Source: an archaeon (GTDB lineage Archaea; Thermoproteota; Nitrososphaeria; Nitrososphaerales; Gagatemarchaeaceae). From it: 64,000 nucleotides of DNA. The notes below the pieces were generated by a model, which was not told the DNA's origin, searched no databases, and was given only the letters and a program-made list of their open reading frames with translations. The number at the start of each line of letters is the position of its first letter. Position 1 is the stretch's first letter. The position numbers and the translations under genes are program-made. Below are positions 59,143 through 64,000 of this stretch, one piece after another. Where the stretch lies: assembly GCA_021819105.1 (NCBI GenBank), contig JAKASK010000006.1:35576-99575 (forward strand), in the 5' to 3' direction.

Positions 59143-60032
59143 ATCAGACCATTGCCTTTGAGCTTGGAGATCAAGCCGGCGGATTGCTTCCCGTCCAGGG
59201 GGAGGAACGGGGGCCGAGGGACACCACAGTCGATTCCTCTCTCCCTGAGGACTTCGTAGTAGGAGGGTATCGCCCAGGGCTTGACCAGGGTCTTCACTAG
59301 CTGTATCCTGTTCTGGGAATCGAGAGCCGATTTGACGTCGCCTTTGCGCTCGGCTTGGACCATGGACGCGAAAGATTCTGGGAGCGCGCTTGCAGCTCCG
59401 GAGACGAGGCCGTCTGCGCCTGACATGATAGCGTACAACCCGTACTCCTCGGTCCCGTTCATCACGACGAAGTCGTCTGGGACTACGTCCAGCAGGTCCA
59501 GAAGGTGCAGGAAGTCTCTCGAAGAGTCTTTGATGCCGGCCAGAACTCTCGACTCTGCCAGCTTTGCCGCGGCTTCGGGCTGCAGACTGTTCCCGGTGAA
59601 CCGGGGGATGTCGTAGGCGAGGACGGGGAGGCTCACCGCCCCCGAGATCGCCTCGAAGTGCTTTACAGTCGCCCCTTCGCCTGGTTTGTAGTAGTATGGA
59701 GTCAGGCTGGCCACCGCGTAGGCGCCGATGCTCTCGGCATGCCTCGCCAGCTCCACCGCTGTCGCGGTGTCAGCGGCTCCGACCTGCACCACCACCGGCA
59801 CCTTCCCACGGGCGGATTCCACCACAGTCTCTGCAACGACCTTCCGCTCTTCAGGCGAGAGCATCGGTCCCATGCCCGTGGTCCCGCAGGGGAAGAGCCC
59901 TTCCGCCCCCTTCGAGATCTGGAACGAGACCAGTTTCTCGAGCGCATTGGGGCTTACCCGTCCACCTCCGTCGAAGGGGGTAATCAGCGCGGTGAAGAGG
60001 CCCTTGACCTTGTCAGCTCTGGCTTTTGCCAA
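59139..60032 (-). CDS. DapA-superfamily aldolase, 2-keto-3-deoxygluconate aldolase-like
   Basis: 297 aa TIM barrel. GLFTALITPF, PCGTTGMGPMLSPEER (GTTGxGxxLS as in archaeal KDG aldolase rather than the GTTGE of DapA), YYYKPGEGATVKHF (Schiff-base-adjacent Tyr), LAGIKDSSRDFLHLLD with the lysine, and C-terminal GVPRPPFLPLD, as in Sulfolobus KdgA. Cleavage of KDG or KDPG to pyruvate plus an aldehyde is likely. TTG 60032 is 28 nt from CATAAGTC, so leaderless. Confidence 0.82.
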   Translation of the reverse strand: MAKARADKVKGLFTALITPFDGGGRVSPNALEKLVSFQISKGAEGLFPCGTTGMGPMLSPEERKVVAETVVESARGKVPVVVQVGAADTATAVELARHAESIGAYAVASLTPYYYKPGEGATVKHFEAISGAVSLPVLAYDIPRFTGNSLQPEAAAKLAESRVLAGIKDSSRDFLHLLDLLDVVPDDFVVMNGTEEYGLYAIMSGADGLVSGAASALPESFASMVQAERKGDVKSALDSQNRIQLVKTLVKPWAIPSYYEVLRERGIDCGVPRPPFLPLDGKQSAGLISKLKGNGLI

Positions 60033-60124
60033 CTTGGTCGGGCCGGAGCCAGTCCGACTTATGCTTGATGCCAGGAACCCGCAACACCTGCGGTCGGGCC
60101 TTGGCTTCTCCGGTCCAGAAGGGG

Positions 60125-60505
60125 CTATGCCTTCTTGCCGGTTACCTTGGGGTCGGCGGTTAGCACCTGGTACCACCTCATGGCGTTGCCGTCCGGGTCC
60201 TTCAGGTCAAACCAGCTGATTATGCCAGGGGCTGTCTTGATTTCTGTCGCGTCGATCTTCGCATCTCGAAGGCGCTCCCTTTCCCTTGAAAGGTCTCGTA
60301 CCTCGACCTGCAGATTCCAGCTCGAGGGCTGAGGCTTTCCGGCTACGATTTGCACCCAAGCGCCGCCTATCTTGAACTCAACATTCCCTTCAAATGGTTC
60401 CAGGTCAGGAGCCTTTCCAAAGAGACGTGAGTACCACCCCCGCGACTTCGGAAGATCGCTTACCTGAATCTCGACTATCGCGTCCTTGGCGTCGACTGCC
60501 ACCAC
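60125..60505 (-). CDS. VOC-family (glyoxalase-like) protein
   Basis: 126 aa with the VOC pattern: IVEIQVSDLPKSRGWYSRLF, EFKIGGAWVQIVA and WFDLKDPDGNAMRWYQVL, where DPDGN is the usual last-strand motif. Single-domain; would dimerise and bind a metal. Substrate unknown. GTG 60505 lies about 32 nt from CTCTTAAGC. About 160 bases follow to the SnoaL gene stop, with no recognisable gene. Confidence 0.85.
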   Translation of the reverse strand: MVAVDAKDAIVEIQVSDLPKSRGWYSRLFGKAPDLEPFEGNVEFKIGGAWVQIVAGKPQPSSWNLQVEVRDLSRERERLRDAKIDATEIKTAPGIISWFDLKDPDGNAMRWYQVLTADPKVTGKKA

Positions 60506-60669
60506 TCTGGTCGCATCTGGGCCATTCAGGTGGCTTAAGAGCCATTGCTTCTGCGAAGCCGCTGTGCTGACGCCAGAAGGGTCTGTTGGGAAAGTGCCTC
60601 GACTGACGGTCAGGGTTCGATCCCCACCAGTTCATGACAAAAGGTGAAGGGAGGCCCTAGCCGCCTTGT

Positions 60670-61137
60670 CTAGGACAACCCTATCTGTTTCATGAAACCG
60701 ACGAGGTCGTAGAAGAGCCGTTCTTCGACGATTTCTCCCTTGTCGTTCCAGCGTGCGATTGTCGCGAACTCCACCTCGAACTTCTTACCTGTCGGTGGAA
60801 CCGCCTTCCCGTCGGGGGTCGTCATCGGCCCAGAGAAGGTCCCGGTGAACCGGGCTACTGAGGTTGTGTAGTCGCCAGAGGCGAAGAAGATCTTGTACGG
60901 CCGGTTGTCGAGGTGCTGATCTGGGAAGGCCTTGAAGAATTCGATGGCCTCGAGGTCGTGGTTGTGTCTCCCGAGTGTTGGCGGAGCCCCGCCGGGCCAG
61001 TAGACGGCGACGTTCTCGGTATGACGCTTCTTGAACGTCTCCCAGAGAGGACTCTCCGGGCCCGCGTTCCAGGCGTCATCCAGAGTCTGCATCAATTCCA
61101 TGTTCCGTTGCTCCTTCGAGCTTTGTGATGGATTCAT
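60670..61137 (-). CDS. SnoaL-like polyketide cyclase/ester cyclase-fold protein
   Basis: 155 aa. EFFKAFPDQHLDNRPYKIFF, SVARFTGTFSGPM and EFATIARWNDKGEIVEERLF follow the SnoaL/ester cyclase pattern of the NTF2-like fold. Activity unknown. ATG 61137 lies 26 nt from GTATATTAAC, so leaderless. It is divergent from an HxlR regulator that probably controls it. Confidence 0.82.
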   Translation of the reverse strand: MNPSQSSKEQRNMELMQTLDDAWNAGPESPLWETFKKRHTENVAVYWPGGAPPTLGRHNHDLEAIEFFKAFPDQHLDNRPYKIFFASGDYTTSVARFTGTFSGPMTTPDGKAVPPTGKKFEVEFATIARWNDKGEIVEERLFYDLVGFMKQIGLS

Positions 61138-61158
61138 GCCATCTGATAGGATAGAGAC

Positions 61159-61170
61159 AGTTAATATACG
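61159..61170. promoter_or_regulatory. Single TATA element serving SnoaL-like and HxlR genes
   Basis: AGTTAATATACG is nearly symmetric and sits 26 nt from ATG 61137 leftward and about 37 nt from ATG 61202 rightward (TSS near 61191, followed by AGGTGG as a ribosome site). A regulator binding here would affect both genes. Confidence 0.55.
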
Positions 61171-61201
61171 CTGTTGGCCCGGAGTCCAGCAGGTGGCACC
61201 G

Positions 61202-61558
61202 ATGCCAGTGAAGAAGACGGAAACCATGGAGATGTACGAGGTCTGCCCTGTCGTGGAGTCGGTCAGGAAAGTTGGGAACGAGTGGCGCCTGATAGTTGTC
61301 AGGTATCTGCTGGACCGCCCCATGAGGTTCAACGAGCTTCTGAGGCTTGCAGGAGGAGTAGACGCGAAGACGTTGTCACGGGTCTTGAAGTACCTCGCGT
61401 CGGAAGGGATAGTAAGACGGGACGTCCTAAGCACACAGCCGTTCAGCGTCCAGTACGAGCTGACCCAGAAGGGGGAGCAGCTGAGACCAGTGATCGAATC
61501 GCTCAGGGCATGGGGGAACCAGTGGGTTCTACCTGTTACCCTGGGTGCACGCAAGTAG
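61202..61558 (+). CDS. HxlR-family transcriptional regulator
   Basis: 118 aa. EVCPVVESVRKVGNEWRLIV with its N-terminal Cys, RPMRFNELLRLAGGVDAKTL, SRVLKYLASEGIVRRDV and YELTQKGEQLRPVIESL form the HxlR winged helix. Many members sense electrophiles or redox state through that Cys. Divergent from the SnoaL-like gene, its probable target. The next 385 bases carry only a degenerate VOC-like fragment. Confidence 0.9.
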   Translation: MPVKKTETMEMYEVCPVVESVRKVGNEWRLIVVRYLLDRPMRFNELLRLAGGVDAKTLSRVLKYLASEGIVRRDVLSTQPFSVQYELTQKGEQLRPVIESLRAWGNQWVLPVTLGARK

Positions 61559-61664
61559 CCTCTGGATTCCACGCGACAGAGGCTCGAGACAGGGACCGGC
61601 AGGGCTTTCGTCATTTGCAGACTGACGAACCACGGCGATGACGTACTGTTAGGATTCGTATTTA

Positions 61665-61900
61665 CTAAGCCGACTCACTAGGATGGGCACTTATTGTAGG
61701 TGAACCGCAGGACGAGCCCGAGGACGTCCAAACCCCACCAGGACCGGTTGGATTAGCTCGATATAAGCTCCATTCGGCCAACGGAGCTTTGATTTGCGGA
61801 TGATTGGTTCTCTGCACATGAAAGTTGAACAAATCCGCCGCCAAGTGTCCGGCCAAGCAGTCGGGCGCCTCGTCTTCAAACCAAGCCCTACACCGCTCTA
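61665..61900 (-). pseudogene. Degenerate VOC-like gene fragment
   Basis: On the minus strand one frame gives RWPNGAYIELIQPVLVGF, a typical VOC strand (GAYIELxQP), while another gives CRAWFEDEAP then ADLFNFHVQRTNHPQ upstream. The two are in different frames and neither extends to a complete domain. It may be a decayed glyoxalase-like gene. Weak call: the similarity is short. Confidence 0.3.
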
Positions 61901-61944
61901 CAGCGCAGACGGGCTGGGTAACGCCATTCTCGCATCTGTCTGAA

Positions 61945-63816
61945 CTACCGCGCCCGCAAGGCATTCAGGATTACTACGATGTCGAGGACTTCCTGCATGA
62001 TGGCACCGGCTGCCGGCTGGATGTATCCAAAACTTGCTATCCCCATTAGAACGAAGCTCCCGCCCATGCCGAAGTAGATGCTCTGCTTTGCGATCTGAAG
62101 CATCCTCTGTCCTATTTTGATGCCGTCACCCACCTTTGTCACGTCGTCAACCAGCAGAACAACGTCGGCCGCTTCAGCAGAAATCCCAGTCCCATGGGCC
62201 CCCATTGCGACGCCAACGGTGGCTGTGGCCAATGCTGGAGCGTCGTTTATTCCGTCTCCGACCATGATGGAGGTCTTGAACTGCTCAGTAAGCTTCTTGA
62301 CTGCGTTCGCCTTCTGCTCAGGGAGAAGGTTGGCTTCGACCTTCTCGATTCCAGCTTCCCTGGCTATGGTCCCTGCGTTCACAGCGTTGTCGCCGGTCAA
62401 CATGACCGTCTGATTGACTCCCAGCTCTCTTAGTTTCTGGACGAGGGCGGGGACCCCCGGCCTGAGTTGGTCGCTGAAGATGATCGTCCCCGCGGGCTGG
62501 CCGTCGATAGCCACGAATGTCACCAGGCTCCCCTTTCGCTGCGCCTCCCACAACACACTTTCAGTCTTGGAATCGAAGGCCTTGCCGATGAGTGTCTCGA
62601 CGAACCTCTGCGACCCTACAATGACCTTCTTCCCGTCAACCTCCGCTTCGACTCCCTGGCCAGGGTGCTCCCTGAATCTGGCCGCCGGAAGGAGCTCGCC
62701 GAACCTGTCCTTTCCCATCCGCGCCATGGAAACGGCGACAGGATGGCTCGAAAGCTGCTCGACACTCGCGGCCAACTTCAACATGGACCCTTCGTCGCCG
62801 CCGAACGAAACCGCGTGGTCGATTACCGGCGTCCCGTAGGTCAGGGTGCCGGTCTTGTCGAATATCACCACACCACCCTTCCCTATCTGCTCGATAGCAG
62901 CGCCACTTTTGACGATGATGCTCTCCTTCGCGGCCTTGTTGACTCCGCTTATCACAGCAAGAGGAGTCGCGAGTATCAAGGGGCAAGGCGTCGCGACGAC
63001 CAAAACGGCGAGGAAGGCGTCAAGGCTCCGTGTCAGGAGGAGGCTGAACACTGCTATCGCTGCTGTTATGGGGGTGAACCAAACTGCATACTTGTCTGCG
63101 AGTCTCTGGATTGGCGGTCGCTCGCTTTGGGCCCTCCTGACGAGCTCAACAACTCTTGAGTACTGGCTCTCCCCGCTGACCCTTGTCGCCGTCATCTCGA
63201 AGGGGGCTCCGACGTTCACGCTTCCGCTTAGGAGCCCCTCTCCTGCGCCCTTTGTCCTCGGAAGAGGCTCGCCTGTCAGAGCGGACTCATCCACCTCTGC
63301 CGCAGTCGACTGGACGGAGCCGTCAACAGGGACAAGGTCTCCCGGCCGGACCACAAGAATGTCGCCGACCGTCACATCTTCCACGTTGACCTCCTCCAGC
63401 GTGTCGCCACTCTTGCGCCTGGCTCGCCTAGGCGCCCTGGCGATGAGCGACTCCAGGGAGGATGATGCCCTCCGGAACCCGTAGTCGTCGATGGCTTCAC
63501 CCCCTGTCTGCATGAGTACGATGATCACACCCGCAAACGCTTCATCGGTGAGTATGGCTGTGATTATGGCCAGCATCGCAACAATGTCGGCGGCGAACTT
63601 CCCCTTCGCAATGCCCAGAAACGTCTTTGCAACAACAGGAGCGCCCCCAACCACCAGGGTCCCGTACCAAATCCATCTCGCGATATCGTATCTACCGATC
63701 ACCAGGTCAGATATGCTTCCGGCTACCAATCCGGCGAAGGCGACTGCAGGAAGCGGGTAGGATCTGAGAATGGCGGCGAGCCTAGGCCAAGTCAGGGAAC
63801 CTGATGCAGCTGGCAT
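61945..63816 (-). CDS. P1B-type metal-transporting ATPase with TPCP motif
   Basis: 623 aa, no cytoplasmic metal-binding domain at the N-terminus. Membrane metal motif TPCP at 276-279, actuator TGEP near 181, phosphorylated Asp320 in DKTGT, SSHPVAV nucleotide-domain HP, and hinge [20 protein letters not shown]-type P1B ATPases include transporters for Ni/Fe or related divalent metals (P1B-5); Zn/Cd enzymes usually have CPC. The metal is therefore uncertain, and nickel would fit a hydrogenase-bearing organism. ATG 63816 is about 30 nt from CCTTAATTC. Confidence 0.9.
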   Translation of the reverse strand: MPAASGSLTWPRLAAILRSYPLPAVAFAGLVAGSISDLVIGRYDIARWIWYGTLVVGGAPVVAKTFLGIAKGKFAADIVAMLAIITAILTDEAFAGVIIVLMQTGGEAIDDYGFRRASSSLESLIARAPRRARRKSGDTLEEVNVEDVTVGDILVVRPGDLVPVDGSVQSTAAEVDESALTGEPLPRTKGAGEGLLSGSVNVGAPFEMTATRVSGESQYSRVVELVRRAQSERPPIQRLADKYAVWFTPITAAIAVFSLLLTRSLDAFLAVLVVATPCPLILATPLAVISGVNKAAKESIIVKSGAAIEQIGKGGVVIFDKTGTLTYGTPVIDHAVSFGGDEGSMLKLAASVEQLSSHPVAVSMARMGKDRFGELLPAARFREHPGQGVEAEVDGKKVIVGSQRFVETLIGKAFDSKTESVLWEAQRKGSLVTFVAIDGQPAGTIIFSDQLRPGVPALVQKLRELGVNQTVMLTGDNAVNAGTIAREAGIEKVEANLLPEQKANAVKKLTEQFKTSIMVGDGINDAPALATATVGVAMGAHGTGISAEAADVVLLVDDVTKVGDGIKIGQRMLQIAKQSIYFGMGGSFVLMGIASFGYIQPAAGAIMQEVLDIVVILNALRAR

Positions 63817-63851
63817 TTGGTTCTTGGATGAGTCGTCCGAGAATTAAGGAG

Positions 63852-63977
63852 ATGGGACACTTCTCGAAACTGGAACCGGGTCGTCCACTGGGCCCGAGCC
63901 CGAGCCCAAGGTTCAGGTTGATCCCGCCAGGGGCTTGGCCGATCTGGGGGGCAGCTCTGACTGCGGTGATAACCTAG
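63852..63977 (+). CDS. Possible small Pro-rich membrane peptide, 41 aa
   Basis: The frame from ATG 63852 reads GHFSKLEPGRPLGPSPSPRF then a hydrophobic LIPPGAWPIWGAALTAVIT and stop. AAGGAG lies directly before ATG but too close for a normal ribosome site, and the TATA-like GAATTAAGG overlaps that of the divergent ATPase. Could be a chance frame. Nothing else is recognised in the last 184 bases. Confidence 0.25.
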   Translation: MGHFSKLEPGRPLGPSPSPRFRLIPPGAWPIWGAALTAVIT

Positions 63978-64000
63978 CCCGCTGGACGGCCTGGCAAGAG

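Noticed and set aside
60612..60628. GGGTTCGATCCCC, a T-arm-like sequence
   Set aside because: The 5-bp T stem does not close and no matching acceptor, D or anticodon arms are found upstream, even allowing introns.
63912..63931. TTCAGGTTGATCCCGCCAGG, close to the archaeal 16S rRNA 5' end
   Set aside because: Only the 20-nt primer-like core matches. The bases that follow do not fit conserved 16S helices, helix 1 pairing is broken, and a coding-like frame covers the site. Extending beyond 64000 would settle it.
1..64000. Mobile element, CRISPR or defence island
   Set aside because: No transposase, integrase, Cas, direct-repeat array or restriction genes found in any frame; MFS and Fic-like genes are not enough to call an island.

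Overview
The window is archaeal chromosome, about 60% GC and densely coded. Archaeal markers include initiation factor aIF1A, a class I CCA-adding enzyme, a GPN-loop GTPase, 2'-5' RNA ligase ThpR, TrmG10, UPF0200/UPF0201 proteins and A-type ATPase subunit I. Many genes have a TATA-like box 25-30 nt upstream of the start codon, and TTG/GTG starts are common. Two tRNA genes carry introns at non-canonical positions. This suits a Thermoproteota (TACK) lineage, perhaps related to Nitrososphaeria or Bathyarchaeia, but no rRNA is visible to fix the taxonomy. I see no insertion sequence, CRISPR array, integrase or prophage.

Layout. 1-3.1 kb: peroxiredoxin end, a membrane protein, an acetyltransferase and malic enzyme. 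3.1-6.1 kb: a copper operon (regulator with a metal-binding tail, CopA, HMA chaperone, YHS protein). 6.3-11.9 kb: peptidase, CBS-zinc finger protein, saccharopine dehydrogenase-like enzyme, flavin reductase, channel-like protein, PadR regulator and a second acetyltransferase. 12-17.9 kb: pyruvate phosphate dikinase and a three-gene 2-oxoacid:ferredoxin oxidoreductase. 18-22.7 kb: MFS transporter, HypC with an unknown partner, ferritin-like protein, ATPase subunit I and a universal stress protein.

22.7-31.4 kb is the most striking part: a twelve-gene, leftward operon encoding HypA, a HycI-type protease and ten subunits homologous to complex I NuoA, B, C, D, H, I, J, K, L and M/N. The NuoD-like subunit keeps both CxxC pairs that bind NiFe in hydrogenases, plus a C-terminal extension of the kind HycI removes. 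The operon therefore encodes a membrane-bound, complex I-shaped [NiFe]-hydrogenase. With the ferredoxin-reducing oxidoreductase upstream, this suggests electron flow from pyruvate to ferredoxin to protons with ion pumping, or the reverse.

31.5-41 kb holds a Fic/Doc-like protein, intron-bearing tRNA-Pro and an RNA-maturation and nucleotide block (COG2112 kinase, cca, thpR, UPF0200, UPF0201, RNase Z, trmG10, prs), then NUDIX, CinA-like and GPN-loop genes. 41-48.5 kb is acyl-CoA metabolism: methylisocitrate lyase, methylcitrate/citrate synthase, MeaB, a two-subunit B12 acyl-CoA mutase with isobutyryl-CoA-mutase-type residues, and an acyl-CoA dehydrogenase. 48.5-64 kb is mixed: a secreted beta-propeller, a UbiA-like/methyltransferase/ChrB-like (frameshifted)/MFS group, an FAD oxidoreductase, aIF1A, a DEAD-box helicase, tRNA-Asp with two introns, Tag glycosylase, a KDG-aldolase-like enzyme, an HxlR/SnoaL divergent pair and a TPCP-type metal ATPase.
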